A DNA stretch of 64,000 nucleotides from Mesorhizobium japonicum MAFF 303099 (GCF_000009625.1 NC_002679.1:1-64000); one strand, 5' to 3'; shown: positions 18,896 through 29,158, counted from the first letter of the stretch. A program made the numbers and translations. The notes: generated by a model not told the origin, from the sequence alone.

Positions 18896-19048
18896 AGTCC
18901 ATGGCTGATTTCCACAACCTGGCGAGCTCTCTCATTTACCCATGCCAATACCGGGCCCAACCGGATTGCGAGGGCTTTTGAAAACACTGCAGGTGGCTTG
19001 TGGCCCCGCCGGACAAGTACTGAAGCGATAGACTGGCAGAGCGAGAAC

Positions 19049-20047
19049 ATGAAGAAGCTGATCAACAGTCCTGAGAAATATGTGGATGAAGCGCTGGCGG
19101 GGATGAGTTTGGCGCACCAGGGTGCCTACAAGATTTCCGGCAGCAACGGCCGTGTCATTGAACGGGCCAAGAAAAAGGCTTGGGGCAAGGTTGGAGTTGT
19201 TTCCGGCGGTGGCTTTGGGCACTTGCCGCTGTTTGCCGGATATGTCGGAGAAGGACTGCTGGATGCCTGCGCAGTCGGGCATGTGTTCGCCGGCCCGTCC
19301 TACGACGACATATCCGAGGCCTTGAACGCGGCTGACCACGGCGGTGGCGTTCTATCGGTCATTGCCAATTATGGCGGCGACACCATGGTGTTTGGCATGG
19401 TCAATGACACGTTGATCGCTGAGGGCAAGGACTGCGCCACCGTAATTGTGGCCGATGACGTTGCAAGTGCAGACAAGGATCGAGCCGACACGCGTCGCGG
19501 CGTGGCTGGGATCATCTTCGCATTCAAAGTTGCTGGAGCCGCAGCGGAAAGGGGACTCAGCCTACATGAGGTGAAAGCTGTGACTGAAAAGGCCATGGCT
19601 GGTTGCCGGTCCATAGGGGTTGCACTATCGGCCTGCACAGTACCCCAGGCGGGCGAGCCGACCTTTCATCTCGAAGAAGATGCCATTGAAATGGGCATGG
19701 GCATTCACGGTGAGAAAGGATTGTGGCGCGGGTCGCTTAAACCCGCTGACGAAATTGCCGCAGAGATGGTCGAACGCTTGTTGGCTGACCTCAAACCCGC
19801 ACAGGGGTCTAGCGTGGCGGTTCTGGTCAACGGCCTGGGTGCAACACCGCTGGAAGAACTCTACATTCTGTACCGCAAAGTGGCCCACCTGATCGAGGCA
19901 GCGGGTCTGAAGATCGCCTACTCACTTGCTGGTGAATACGCGACTTCAATGGAAATGGCGGGCGCCTCGGTGAGCGTTATGCAGGTCGACGATGAATTGC
20001 TCGGTCTGTTGAATGCCCCTGCCCAATGTCCCCTGTGGAGAGCGTGA
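19049..20047 (+). CDS. dhaK: Dihydroxyacetone-kinase-type kinase, DhaK subunit
   Basis: This 332-residue DhaK-type protein has SGGGFGHLPLFAGYVGEG in the substrate domain and the conserved covalent-binding His in MGIHGEKG (His220). ATG 19049 is chosen because homology starts there; the upstream frame from 18998 is not family-like. Its stop overlaps the start of dhaL (TGATG). DhaK binds a short keto-sugar as a hemiaminal on the His, and DhaL supplies the phosphate. No DhaM or PTS component lies beside it, so the donor is unclear. In catabolic loci such pairs also phosphorylate other trioses and tetruloses, so dihydroxyacetone is only one candidate. Confidence 0.88.
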   Translation: MKKLINSPEKYVDEALAGMSLAHQGAYKISGSNGRVIERAKKKAWGKVGVVSGGGFGHLPLFAGYVGEGLLDACAVGHVFAGPSYDDISEALNAADHGGGVLSVIANYGGDTMVFGMVNDTLIAEGKDCATVIVADDVASADKDRADTRRGVAGIIFAFKVAGAAAERGLSLHEVKAVTEKAMAGCRSIGVALSACTVPQAGEPTFHLEEDAIEMGMGIHGEKGLWRGSLKPADEIAAEMVERLLADLKPAQGSSVAVLVNGLGATPLEELYILYRKVAHLIEAAGLKIAYSLAGEYATSMEMAGASVSVMQVDDELLGLLNAPAQCPLWRA

Positions 20048-20694
20048 TGGAGACCGTCTTCACCGGAACAGATGTAGGCGCAGCCATGCGTCGCGTCGCG
20101 CTGGCGCTCGTCGAGAGCAAAGATCGATTTAACAAGCTTGATGCTGCGGGTGGCGACGGTGACATGGGCACTACCTTGGCGACTGTTTCACAGGCGTTGC
20201 TTGCCGACGAGACACTTTATCCGAATGACGTCGGCGAGAGTCTGATGCGGATTGCAAAAACAATTGCACGGACCTCAGGCTCCAGCCTGAGTGCCGTTGT
20301 AATGACAGGACTAATCACACTGGGAAAGACTTGGTCGGCGAAACACGAAGTTGCCTGGATCGAGATGGCGCCCGCGTTGTCAAATGCCCTTGATACCATG
20401 CAGGCCCGGTCAAAGGCCAGACTTGGCGACAAGACGGTGTTGGACGGAATAGCTCGGGTCGCAAGGAACATGGAGGGGATCTCAACTGCAGAAAAGATCA
20501 TGGCCACAGCGCAACAAGCGACCGCTGACGCGCTGGCGGAGTTTCGCTCTTGCCCGGCAATCATTGGGAGGCTGCGGCTTGAGCCATCCAAAGGGATCGG
20601 AACCGACGATCCGGGCATGGTTGCATTGCAGGTTGCCGTATCGGCCATGGCAGGGTCGCTGTCTGATCGAGTAGTGGGCGGATCCAACAAATGA
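20047..20694 (+). CDS. dhaL: Dihydroxyacetone-kinase-type kinase, DhaL subunit
   Basis: This 215-residue nucleotide-binding subunit has the Mg-ADP motif DAAGGDGDMGTT (about 40-51), the Ser-rich loop RTSGSSLSAVV, and a C-terminal GTDDPGMVALQV, where ATP-dependent forms keep the GxxDPGA-like turn. Translation is coupled to dhaK by TGATG. It overlaps the following FAD-oxidoreductase gene by ATGA, so the kinase and oxidase belong to one operon. The retained DPG turn hints at direct ATP use, but this cannot be settled from sequence. Confidence 0.87.
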   Translation: METVFTGTDVGAAMRRVALALVESKDRFNKLDAAGGDGDMGTTLATVSQALLADETLYPNDVGESLMRIAKTIARTSGSSLSAVVMTGLITLGKTWSAKHEVAWIEMAPALSNALDTMQARSKARLGDKTVLDGIARVARNMEGISTAEKIMATAQQATADALAEFRSCPAIIGRLRLEPSKGIGTDDPGMVALQVAVSAMAGSLSDRVVGGSNK

Positions 20695-22040
20695 CCGATC
20701 CGAGCACCGAATTTTCCTCCATCACACACCAAGTAAATCAGACGCCCAGGCCGATCCCCGCGAGAGCAGATGTTGTGGTGGTAGGCGCCGGCATCATCGG
20801 AACTGCCACCGCCCTGTTCCTTGCACTACGGGGGCTGTCTGTCGTCGTGTGTGAAAAAGGTCATGTCGCATGCGAGCAATCCAGCCGCAATTGGGGGTGG
20901 GTGCGCAAGATGGGGCGCGATCCAGCCGAGCTACCCATGGCTATCGCCAGCGCCAAGCTATGGGCTGGGATGAACGCGCTTACAGGCATCGAGACAGGAT
21001 TCCGCGAAACCGGCATCTACTATTTGTGCAAAGACCAGAAGGACATCCAAAAGTACGAAGAATGGCTAGCTTTCGCCAAGGTGCATGATCTCGATTCCTC
21101 CCTACTTAGGCAAAGTGGTTTGAAAGAGCGTTTCCCAACGCTCAAGGGTCATTGGGAAGGTGCGCTATTTACCAAAAGCGATGGACGCGCCGAACCTTCC
21201 ATGGCGACGCAAGCCATGGCGGCTTCATTACGCACACGCGGCGGGCAGATCATTGAAGATTGTGCTGTGCGTTGCATTGAAACAGCGGGGGGCTCGGTCC
21301 ATTCCGTCGTTACGGAGCATGGGGAGATTCGCTGCAAGTCCGTCGTCCTGGCGACCGGTGCCTGGACGAGACTATTCTGCGGCAACTTGGGCATCGATTT
21401 CCCGCAGTTGAAAGTCATCGGATCGGTCATGCGCACACAACGGCTCGACGGGCCTCCTGAGTGTGCGGTCGCCGGTCGGGATTTCGCTTTTCGCAAGCGC
21501 TTTGACGGTGGCTATACGATAGCCCAGAAGAACGCAAACATCGCGCAAATCGTTCCGGATAGCTTCCGTTTGTTCTTCCAGTTCCTTCCCGCCTTTCGGT
21601 CGGAAGGGAATGAAATACGACTTCGCTTCGGCAGTCAGTTCTTTAGGGAAATGAACATCCCGAAGAGGTGGCGATCGGATCAGGTCACCCCCTTCGAAAC
21701 AACCCGGATTCTCAACCCAAAGCCTTCGGAAACGATCCTTAACGCGGGGCTAAGCAACCTAAGGAAAGTGTTCCCTGAGTTTGGCAATGCGAAGGTCGAA
21801 GAAAGCTGGGGATGCGCTATCGATGTCACGCCGGATGCGGTGCCCGTGATCGACACGGTCGGCAAAACTCCGGGCTTGGTAATCGCCAGCGGTTTCTCGG
21901 GCCATGGATTTGGGATCGGGCCGGCGGCAGCCCATCTAGTCGCTGATATGGTCACGGCCCAAAGGCCTATCGTACCTGCAGAGCCGTTCAAATTGGCTCG
22001 GTTGAAGCAGGCCAGAAGGCAAGAGTCGGGCTCCACTTGA
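20691..22040 (+). CDS. FAD-dependent amine/amino-acid oxidoreductase (DadA-like)
   Basis: This 449-residue DAO-type flavoprotein has the dinucleotide motif VVVVGAGIIGTATALFLA at about 28-45 and the C-terminal FAD-binding block IDVTPDAVPVIDTVG...SGFSGHGFGIGPAAAHLV. Its length and layout fit D-amino-acid dehydrogenase, sarcosine oxidase and related enzymes that oxidise secondary or primary amines. SRNWGWVRKMGRDPAE near residue 65 is characteristic of one branch of these oxidases. It is the last gene of the operon, coupled to dhaL. It probably removes the amine from the substrate or its breakdown product. Confidence 0.88.
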   Translation: MTDPSTEFSSITHQVNQTPRPIPARADVVVVGAGIIGTATALFLALRGLSVVVCEKGHVACEQSSRNWGWVRKMGRDPAELPMAIASAKLWAGMNALTGIETGFRETGIYYLCKDQKDIQKYEEWLAFAKVHDLDSSLLRQSGLKERFPTLKGHWEGALFTKSDGRAEPSMATQAMAASLRTRGGQIIEDCAVRCIETAGGSVHSVVTEHGEIRCKSVVLATGAWTRLFCGNLGIDFPQLKVIGSVMRTQRLDGPPECAVAGRDFAFRKRFDGGYTIAQKNANIAQIVPDSFRLFFQFLPAFRSEGNEIRLRFGSQFFREMNIPKRWRSDQVTPFETTRILNPKPSETILNAGLSNLRKVFPEFGNAKVEESWGCAIDVTPDAVPVIDTVGKTPGLVIASGFSGHGFGIGPAAAHLVADMVTAQRPIVPAEPFKLARLKQARRQESGST

Positions 22041-22332
22041 CGCGGGCCACATTTCAAACAACGTGACGACGCCAGCACCACCCAAGCCTGCTGCGGGCGT
22101 TACGAAGATGGATATTTCAAATGCATCCAGACAACTGAGCGCCATGGGTCGGCGCCTCTAACCCAGGGCATGGTTGGGTTCCATGCGATCATCCATTCCG
22201 ATGAGGTGATGGCCCGCAGCATTCCGAGAATTAGCCGCCCAGGATTCCGGGACGCGATCGCGCGCAGTTCGGAGCTAATAACCTGATCCTTGGGGCATTT
22301 TTCAGTTGGGCAACGACTAGAGCGTGTTTCAC

Positions 22333-22605
22333 TTAGATTGAAGCATATCCGGCATTGACGAGATAGTTGGCGCACTCTGCGGGTTGAAAGCTTTCGAGGA
22401 GCGTTCCGATACGTCGCCATGTGGCCTCGACGGTCCGTTCCGCGGCCTTTCGCATGAGATGCTTGAGCTTGGCAAAGACCTGCTCGATCGGGTTGAGGTC
22501 TGGACTGTAGGGTGGCAGGTAGAAGAGCTTGGCTCCTGCCGCGCGAATGGCGCGACGAATGGCTTGCCCCTTGTGGCTACCAAGATTGATGGGGTTGTCT
22601 AATCG
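22333..22605 (-). pseudogene. IS630-family transposase, C-terminal fragment
   Basis: The frame encodes the end of an IS630-type DDE transposase: LGSHKGQAIRRAIRAAGAKL, then FYLPPYSPDLNPIEQVFAKL containing the final catalytic Glu, and the tail NYLVNAGYASI. Upstream of about 22605 the homology stops abruptly and the frame has a different composition, so the N-terminal half is missing. It lies just outside the left end of the Tn3 transposon. Confidence 0.8.
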
Positions 22606-22842
22606 CGGCTTGGGCGTCAAGGGTCTATCGCGTTGATACGGCGCTGCCGGGTGCATGGTTGTCTTCGCGGTCGACATCGGCCGCCGCATGATGGAGCTTC
22701 ACGGGACGAGCCTTCAATGTGGCCCAGTCGGCCCGAAGCTGCGATTTTGGCCAAGTGAAGAACGTTGTGGGAACCCCGCGGTGGTAGTTGACGGCTGACC
22801 TGGCGAGGAATGACGGTCCGCTCCGGCAAACGGAGTGGAACT

Positions 22843-25752
22843 ATGAGTTTTGGTCTTTCGAGTGGGGATCGGGTCGAGCGCTGGAGCCTGAACTCTTCCG
22901 ACATTGCTTTTGTGAACGGCATTCCGGAGCTGGCGCGGCTGGGGTTTGCGGTTCAGCTTAGGTTCTTCGCCTCGCACGGCTTCTTTGTGCAGGATCACGC
23001 GGCGATTCCCCCTGATGGCGTTTTGTATCTGGCCGAGCAGCTCGACCTCCAAGCGGAAGCTGTAAACCACTATGATTTCTCCGGTCGGACCGCCCGCCGA
23101 CATTGCGCGGAGATTCTGCGGCATCTCGGCTTTCGGCGTCTGAAGCGGGAAGATCGAGAGCAACTGACATCGTGGATCGCTGGTGAACTGTGCCCAACCG
23201 GGCAGTCGATTGGCGCCATGCTTGAGCATGTTTTCCTGTGGTGCCTGGACAGGCATATTTACGGACCTTCACGCAAGGAACTGGAGCGTCTGGTACGCTC
23301 GCAACGGCAGCACTATCTGGATAGCTGGCTGAGCGGAGTGCACGACCGGCTTTCAGCAAGCACGGTCGCTTTGCTGGAGGCTTCAATTGCCGAGCCGGAT
23401 GGTCAGACCGGGTTCAATACGATGAAAGGCGACGCTGGCCAGGCGTCGCTAGACAACATCCTCAGCATGACGGCGAAGCTCGCCTTCATCCAGAAACTCA
23501 ATCTGCCGCGGGACCTTCTCTCGGTGGCCGGAAAGGCTTGGGTAGAACAGGTTGTTCGTCGGGTCGGCGGCGAAAAGGCCTCGGAGATGCGCCGGCATGC
23601 ACCTGCGCGGCAGATCGGACTGTATGCGGTTTATCTTTTTTCCCGCGAGGCGCAGCTGACGGATGCGATGGTCGATCTTCTGATCGAGACGGTCCACAAA
23701 ATCGGCACACGCTCGAAACGCAAGGTCGTGGGTGATATCGCAAAGGATATTGAGCGGGTCTATGGAAAGGAACGGCTGCTGGTCGAGATCGCCAGCGCTT
23801 CGATCGAGGAGCCGTCCGGGCGCGTCTGCGATGTGATTTTCCCTATTGTCGGCAAGGACAAGCTGGCGGCGATCGTCAAGGAGAGCCAGGCGAAAGGGGC
23901 GCTCGATCGGCGTATATATAAGGTGATGCGGTCATCCTGGGCCAATCATTACCGGCGCATGTTGCCTGACTTGCTCTCGGTTCTGGAATTCCGGTCGAAT
24001 AACACGGTGTGGCGTCCGGTGCTTGCAGCGCTCGACTGGATTCGGAGCAAGATAGATGACGGTTGCCGGTTCGTACCGGCGAAGGACATTCCGATCGATG
24101 AGGTTGTTCCCGCCAGGTGGCGCAGTTCCGTCATCGATGACGATGGCCGAGTAAACCGGATCAGCTACGAGCTTTGTGTCCTCACCCAGTTGCGCGATCG
24201 CATTCGCTCCAAGGAGATCTGGGTCGTTGGCGCGGACCGTTACCGAAACCCGGATGACGATCTGCCCAAGGACTTCGGTATCCGGCGCGATGCCTACTAT
24301 TCCGGCCTCGACCTGACGCCGGACGCGAGGGAATTTACCTCAGCCGTTCGTGCGGAGCTTGAGCGGGAGCTGTTGCTTCTGAACGAAACGATTCCACAAA
24401 ATGACAAGGTCCGACTGCTGTGGCGCGGCGAAAACCGTATCTCGATCACGCCATTCAAACCTTCGCCAGAACCCAAGGGGCTCGATGCGATCAAAGGCGA
24501 GATCGGCGGGCGCTGGCCGATGACCGGGCTGCTCGACGTGCTGAAGGAGACTGCACTCGACACCGGTCTGTTGGAGGCCTTCGAAACATCAGCGTCGAGA
24601 GTTTCCCTGTCGAGGGGGATGCTGGATCGACGGCTTCTGTTGTGCCTCTATGCTCTCGGCACGAATGCCGGGCTCAAGCGGGTCGCGGGAGCGACGCCAG
24701 ATGTGAGCTACGAGGAATTGCTGCATGTTCATCGTCGTTTCATCCATGTACCGGCTCTGAGAGAGGCCTGCGCACGGGTCGCGAACGCGACGCTGGCGAT
24801 CCGCAACGCAGCCGTTTGGGGTGATGCAGGCACGGCCTGTGCATCCGATTCCACGAAGTTCGGCGCGTGGGACCGCAATCTCATGACGGAATGGCATGCC
24901 CGCTATGGTGGGCGCGGCGTCATGATCTACTGGCACGTCGAGAAACGCGCGACCTGTGTCTATTCCCAGCTCAAGCGGTGCTCGTCTTCGGAAGTCGCTT
25001 CCATGATCGAAGGCGTTCTCCGCCATTATACCGATATGGAAATCCAGCGCCAGTATGTCGACAGCCATGGTCAGAGCGCCGTCGGCTTCGCGTTTTGCCG
25101 CCTTCTCGGGTTCGAGCTCGCGCCGCGCCTGAAAGCAATTGCCCGCCAGAAGCTGGCGGTCCCAGAAGCGACGATACGTGCGCGATTGCCGAACCTCCTG
25201 CCGATTCTTTCCGGAGCGATCAGTTGGGATGAGATCGAGCAGCAGTATGACGAGATGGTCAAATACACCGCCGCGATGCAGACGAGAACGGCGGACCCGG
25301 AGGCGATCCTGCGCCGCTTTGCCCGTGCCGAAGTAATGCACCCGACCTACAAGGCGCTGAGCGAGCTCGGCCGAGCGGTCAAGACCATATTCCTGTGCCG
25401 CTATCTTCGGCAGGAGACGTTCCGCCGGGAAATCCACGAGGGGCTGAATGTCGTTGAGAACTGGAACAGTGCCAACGGTTTCGTGTTCTTCGGCAAGGGT
25501 GGCGAGATTGCCACCAACCGGCTCGACGAGCAGGAGATCTCCGCCCTCGCGCTGCATTTGCTGCAGGCGTCGCTTGTCTATGTGAACACCCGTATGCTTC
25601 AGACTGTTCTGGTGGAGCCGAAATGGGCGGGCCGGATGACGCCGGAAGATTATCGCGGCCTCACGCCGCTGATCTACAGTCACGTCAATCCTTACGGTCG
25701 ATTTGACCTCGACCTGAATAGTCGGATTGATTTTGGCCGGCTAGCGGCATGA
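22843..25752 (+). CDS. tnpA: Tn3-family transposase
   Basis: This 969-residue protein shows the Tn3 layout: a DUF4158-type N-terminal domain (about 1-165; [17 protein letters not shown]) and a C-terminal DDE catalytic domain. Catalytic Asp residues fall in [14 protein letters not shown] (about 668) and [14 protein letters not shown], and the Glu lies near [21 protein letters not shown] 22843 is used, with CGGAGTGG upstream; homology starts at MSFGLSS. The length is normal for the family and I see no frameshift, so the enzyme is probably active. Confidence 0.93.
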   Translation: MSFGLSSGDRVERWSLNSSDIAFVNGIPELARLGFAVQLRFFASHGFFVQDHAAIPPDGVLYLAEQLDLQAEAVNHYDFSGRTARRHCAEILRHLGFRRLKREDREQLTSWIAGELCPTGQSIGAMLEHVFLWCLDRHIYGPSRKELERLVRSQRQHYLDSWLSGVHDRLSASTVALLEASIAEPDGQTGFNTMKGDAGQASLDNILSMTAKLAFIQKLNLPRDLLSVAGKAWVEQVVRRVGGEKASEMRRHAPARQIGLYAVYLFSREAQLTDAMVDLLIETVHKIGTRSKRKVVGDIAKDIERVYGKERLLVEIASASIEEPSGRVCDVIFPIVGKDKLAAIVKESQAKGALDRRIYKVMRSSWANHYRRMLPDLLSVLEFRSNNTVWRPVLAALDWIRSKIDDGCRFVPAKDIPIDEVVPARWRSSVIDDDGRVNRISYELCVLTQLRDRIRSKEIWVVGADRYRNPDDDLPKDFGIRRDAYYSGLDLTPDAREFTSAVRAELERELLLLNETIPQNDKVRLLWRGENRISITPFKPSPEPKGLDAIKGEIGGRWPMTGLLDVLKETALDTGLLEAFETSASRVSLSRGMLDRRLLLCLYALGTNAGLKRVAGATPDVSYEELLHVHRRFIHVPALREACARVANATLAIRNAAVWGDAGTACASDSTKFGAWDRNLMTEWHARYGGRGVMIYWHVEKRATCVYSQLKRCSSSEVASMIEGVLRHYTDMEIQRQYVDSHGQSAVGFAFCRLLGFELAPRLKAIARQKLAVPEATIRARLPNLLPILSGAISWDEIEQQYDEMVKYTAAMQTRTADPEAILRRFARAEVMHPTYKALSELGRAVKTIFLCRYLRQETFRREIHEGLNVVENWNSANGFVFFGKGGEIATNRLDEQEISALALHLLQASLVYVNTRMLQTVLVEPKWAGRMTPEDYRGLTPLIYSHVNPYGRFDLDLNSRIDFGRLAA

Positions 25753-25896
25753 CCGAGGCAATCCCACCCATCACATTTGGGTGCACCTCAGCGTGACGAT
25801 CGAAAGTGACGTATGCTGCATGTCACAAAAGGGTGGATTCGTCAGCAATGTGACGATACAAGGAAGAAGCCACCCTAATGTGACGGATTCGCCCGT
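25753..25896. promoter_or_regulatory. Probable res site of the Tn3 transposon
   Basis: The 144-bp gap between tnpA and tnpR holds repeated GTGACG-type blocks in both orientations (near 25794, 25808, 25848 and 25880) and a paired GGGTGG/CCACCC around 25837 and 25871. Serine resolvases bind three such subsites next to their own gene, so this is the expected recombination site and shared promoter region. Confidence 0.55.
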
Positions 25897-26766
25897 ATGA
25901 CCCGCGTCGGATATGCCCGCGTCAGCACAACGGACCAGGATCTCGATATCCAAGTCGCCAGGTTGAAGGCCGCTGGCTGTGAGATCGTTCGTTCGGAAAC
26001 GGGATCGGGCGCATCACGAACCGGGCGCACTGAGCTTGAGACGATCATGCAGTTCTTGCGCGACGGCGACGAGCTTGTCGTCTTGCGTCTCGATCGGCTC
26101 GGCCGCTCCACACGCGATGTTCTGAACCTGGTGCATGAACTCGAAGAAAGAGGAGCCTCGCTGCGGGTGCTTGAGCCGGAGGTCACAACGGCCGGAAGCA
26201 TGGGAAGGATGGTGATCACCATCCTCGGCATGGTCGCCGACATGGAACTGAAGTTCATCAAGGATCGCCAGCGCGCCGGGATCGCAGCGGCACGAGCCGA
26301 CGGCGTCTACAAAGGCCGAAAGAAAAACGTCGATGATGACGAGATTCGACGCCGTGTTGCCGCCGGCGCCAGCAAGGCCAGCGTCGCGCGTGATCTGAAG
26401 GTCTCAAGAATGACCGTTTACCGGGCCCTCGACATTGTTCCGCAAAGGACAGCCTCACTCCCCGAAAAGCCGCCTGCCGCCAGTATCTCCTTGCACCTGA
26501 TCATCGAGAACTTCAACAAACACGGTCGCGGCAGGAAGCCCGCTCGCGAACGGATCGAGGAAATGCTGGAGCGCGAATACGCCATGGTGAAAACCGGCAA
26601 TTGCGACTACAGGCTGACGGTTGTCTACGACCGCGATCCGGAAGGTTCTGATCTCGATAGTGAAATCCAGCATCTTTATTCCGAAATGTTCAATATCGCC
26701 GAGAGCCACCGTTGCTCAATCGAGGCTGACATCCATGAGATCGGCGGAGAGGGGCGAAGCTGGTAG
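25897..26766 (+). CDS. tnpR: Serine resolvase/invertase
   Basis: This 289-residue protein has the catalytic domain of small serine recombinases, with nucleophile Ser10 in GYARVSTTDQD and Arg residues in LRLDRLGRSTRD. A helix-turn-helix follows (about 150-175; GASKASVARDLKVSRMTVYR). A further ~100-residue C-terminal extension (HLIIENFNKHGRGRKPARER onward) is longer than in classical TnpR proteins of about 185 residues and has no recognised domain. It resolves cointegrates made by the adjacent transposase at the upstream res site. Confidence 0.9.
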   Translation: MTRVGYARVSTTDQDLDIQVARLKAAGCEIVRSETGSGASRTGRTELETIMQFLRDGDELVVLRLDRLGRSTRDVLNLVHELEERGASLRVLEPEVTTAGSMGRMVITILGMVADMELKFIKDRQRAGIAAARADGVYKGRKKNVDDDEIRRRVAAGASKASVARDLKVSRMTVYRALDIVPQRTASLPEKPPAASISLHLIIENFNKHGRGRKPARERIEEMLEREYAMVKTGNCDYRLTVVYDRDPEGSDLDSEIQHLYSEMFNIAESHRCSIEADIHEIGGEGRSW

Positions 26767-26824
26767 GGACGTTCGTTTTTTGTTCTTCACTTGGCCAAAA
26801 TCGCAGCTTCGGGCCGACAGGGCC

Positions 26825-27949
26825 AAGTAGGCGCTCCAGGTTAGAAAAGCTGCCGGTATATCCACGCTCCTTGACGTCATGAAACAGATGCCGGCCGCAG
26901 CGATTCCCGTCTTTCCAGCACTGGGCCAAGAATTTCTCGAAGTACCAGGGCGCTCTCGGATTCAATGCCGCTCGACGCCTGTCCGGCGGCGTCTCGAATT
27001 TGAGCCACTTTGCCACGGTCCGCCGCTTGTAGCCGGTCCGTCGCTCGATCTCGCAATAAGATAGCCCTTCACTGTGCAATGAGTGGATCGTTGCGAACAC
27101 CTCATCTCGGGATTGCCTGTGTGCCAGGCGCGCGCGACGCCGATGGAGCGCGGCATCGACGTTGTCTTCCTCGGACAGAATAGACCTTCCGGTCGATCGT
27201 CCGGATAGGCTCATCTGCTCTTCGACCGCCAGACGAAGATTTTGAACAAGGTGAAACCGGTCAGCGATTTGTATTGCCTGCGGAGCCCCTTCCCGAACCG
27301 CCTGTGCATAAAGGCCGCAACGGTCGCGGCTTACCACCTCGACGGAAGGGTTCCTTCTCAGCCAGTGCGCGGCACTCTCGACGCTCCGGTCTTCCAGGAT
27401 GTCAACGACAGAACGTCGCTCGAGATCGACGACAATGGTGCCGTAGCGCCATGTCTTCCGCCAGCTCCAATCATCAAGTCCAATGATCCTGGCTGGCGGA
27501 GCGGCGCCTGCAGCGTTGTGTTTGAGGTGGCGCAAAATCGTGTCGTCGCTGACCGGCATTCCGAGACGCCGCATCAGACGCTCGGCAGGCCTTCCTCCAG
27601 TGGCATGGCCCAAGTGGCTGGCAATCTGCGCCGTCCGCGCTGTCCGACGGGCATGAGGAGCTGCAACAGAAACCTCATCGGAAAAGGTGCTGCGGCTACA
27701 GTCCTGAAATGTGCATCGCCAACGGCCGATGCGGAGTTCGACGGTTACTGTTTCCCCGTGCGCCGGGTAGTCCTGAAGGCGTCTAAGGCGCCAACCGTGG
27801 CGCCGGCGTGATCGTATCCCACAACCCGGACAGATCCCTTTTTCCGGTATCGAGGCATATACCTTCCAACCGTCCTTGCCCATTCGCACAACGCGCAAGA
27901 CCTTCACGCCGCTGCCCGGAGCCCAGTGCTTTTTCGAATGCATGATCAT
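26825..27949 (-). pseudogene. ISL3-family transposase, truncated by the Tn3 end
   Basis: The frame starts at ATG 27949 and encodes about 375 residues of an ISL3 transposase: the N-terminal zinc-finger region (CPGCGIRSRRRHGW, then CTFQDCSRSTFSDEV) and the DDE domain start IIGLDDWSWRKTWRYGTIVVD. Homology runs to GYTGSFSNLERLL and then enters the right inverted repeat of the Tn3 transposon; the frame continues as a meaningless tail to 26690. The C-terminal third, with the last catalytic residue, is absent from the window. Confidence 0.85.
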
Positions 27950-28359
27950 CCTTCATGAGTTTTGATCTCACAGGATAATCCCACCACACAAAGTGAGGCA
28001 GAACCTTAAGTGATTGGATTTGCGTAGAATATAGCCGCCCTTGTTGGTCAACCCGCTCACGGTCGACAACGGATTGGTCAACCCAAGACGACAAGATTGG
28101 TAAACCGGAGCAGCCCTATCGACCAAGGTTCAACTCTGCGCTTTCACTGTCAATATCGAGCGACAATCGGGACCAGTGTGCGACGCCGCCTGGCATCAGA
28201 CACGTCGGCCACGCCGCGACTCGACACGGTTTGACCAGCGCGCCAATAACGCACACGATCTTCTAAGCCCGGCATAATTCCGGACAGAGACAGATAATTC
28301 TGGACGGCACACTGACTATGCCAGTCGTCATTCGGCGTAGAAATGCCGTAGGCCACCCG
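27950..28359. other. Intergenic debris between ISL3 and the GntR gene
   Basis: I see no supported gene. GGTCAACC occurs near 28044 and GGTCAACCC near 28076, and the stretch 28272-28312 has two similar CATAATTCCGGACA / GATAATTCTGGACG blocks. They look like eroded IS ends but identify no family. Confidence 0.3.
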
Positions 28360-29049
28360 CTATGTGGATGGCCTGAATGCGTCCGCACTGGCGATTGCGT
28401 TGCCGGCTTCCTCCAAGTCCGCGACCAGGCTCTTGATGGCGGAGTCTTTGTCACCCTCCCGAACCGCATCAATTATCTCAGCATGGTGCCGATGCCCTGA
28501 GAAAGATATTGGTGTGGTCTTTAGCAGGCTGAGCAGCGGACCGTAGCGCATCCACAAAAGTTCAATGAGGTTTACGAGCTCCGGGTTGCCGCAACGCTCG
28601 TAAAGGGCAAAATGGAATCGGTGATTGAGCTGAAGATAGGTCCTTGTCCCCAGAGCGCCGCGGGCTGCTTCCACATCCATTCTGGCGTTGATTTGCGCCA
28701 AAATGTCCGCGAGGTTCGGAAGTCTCTGTGCGACTGTCATCCCAACGGCCTTGCCCTCAAGATCCGTGCGCAACGTCAAAAGGTTCCGAAGTCGCTCGAC
28801 ACTGGCGTCCGGGATGAACATTGAACGGCGCGGCGCTGACTCGAGCGCGCGTGCCATTACAAGGCGGTTGAGCGCTTCACGAACCGGCATGTGGCTCGTC
28901 CCAAAAGCGTTCGCAAGTTCCTCCAATTTTAGCTTCTGGCCCGGTGAAAACTCCGCCATCATTATCGACCGCTTCAGCTCCTCGTAGACGTGCTCGAGGT
29001 CCGAATTGGTCTGGCGCGGCTTCAGCGATGGTAAAGTGGTGGCAGGCAT
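28360..29049 (-). CDS. GntR-family regulator (FadR/VanR-type FCD)
   Basis: This 229-residue regulator has an N-terminal winged helix (EELKRSIMMAEFSPGQKLKL, then FGTSHMPVREALNRLV) and an all-helical FCD effector domain with metal-ligand type residues (HRFHFALYERCGNPEL, HRHHAEIIDAV). I use ATG 29049, since GGAG stands eight to eleven bases upstream; an ATG 21 bases earlier also exists. It is divergent from the hyuA operon. Two identical palindromes lie in the space between, the natural operators of this protein. A paralogue with nearly the same recognition helix is at 45238-45963. Confidence 0.92.
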   Translation of the reverse strand: MPATTLPSLKPRQTNSDLEHVYEELKRSIMMAEFSPGQKLKLEELANAFGTSHMPVREALNRLVMARALESAPRRSMFIPDASVERLRNLLTLRTDLEGKAVGMTVAQRLPNLADILAQINARMDVEAARGALGTRTYLQLNHRFHFALYERCGNPELVNLIELLWMRYGPLLSLLKTTPISFSGHRHHAEIIDAVREGDKDSAIKSLVADLEEAGNAIASADAFRPST

Positions 29050-29100
29050 TGTGACTCCAGGAGAAGACAAGGCCAGTCACACATATCGCGAACGCATTGC

Positions 29101-29115
29101 TTGATCAACGATCAA
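29101..29115. promoter_or_regulatory. Palindromic operator 1 for the GntR regulator
   Basis: TTGATCAACGATCAA is a perfect inverted repeat (TTGATC-AAC-GATCAA) 52 bp upstream of the regulator's start codon. The identical 15-mer recurs at 29190-29204, 89 bp away, so repression by looping or co-operative binding is possible. Confidence 0.75.
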
Positions 29116-29158
29116 AGAGAGTTTTCTTGACGCTAGCGGACAATCGCGAAAATTGGGA

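Larger units (their letters stand above)
22721..26824 (+). mobile_element. Tn3-family transposon (transposase plus resolvase)
   Basis: Inverted repeats of 43 bp with one mismatch lie at 22721-22763 and 26782-26824 (reading GGCCC then GTCGGCCCGAAG inward). They enclose tnpA (22843-25752), a likely res site (25753-25896) and tnpR (25897-26766) and no cargo gene. The five bases outside each end differ (AATGT against AAGTA), so there is no target duplication. The unit therefore arrived or was rearranged by recombination. The right end cuts an ISL3 gene; the left end adjoins an IS630 remnant. Confidence 0.88.

Noticed and set aside
24589-25683. 364-residue minus-strand frame inside the Tn3 transposase gene
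   Set aside because: Antisense shadow of a conserved transposase.
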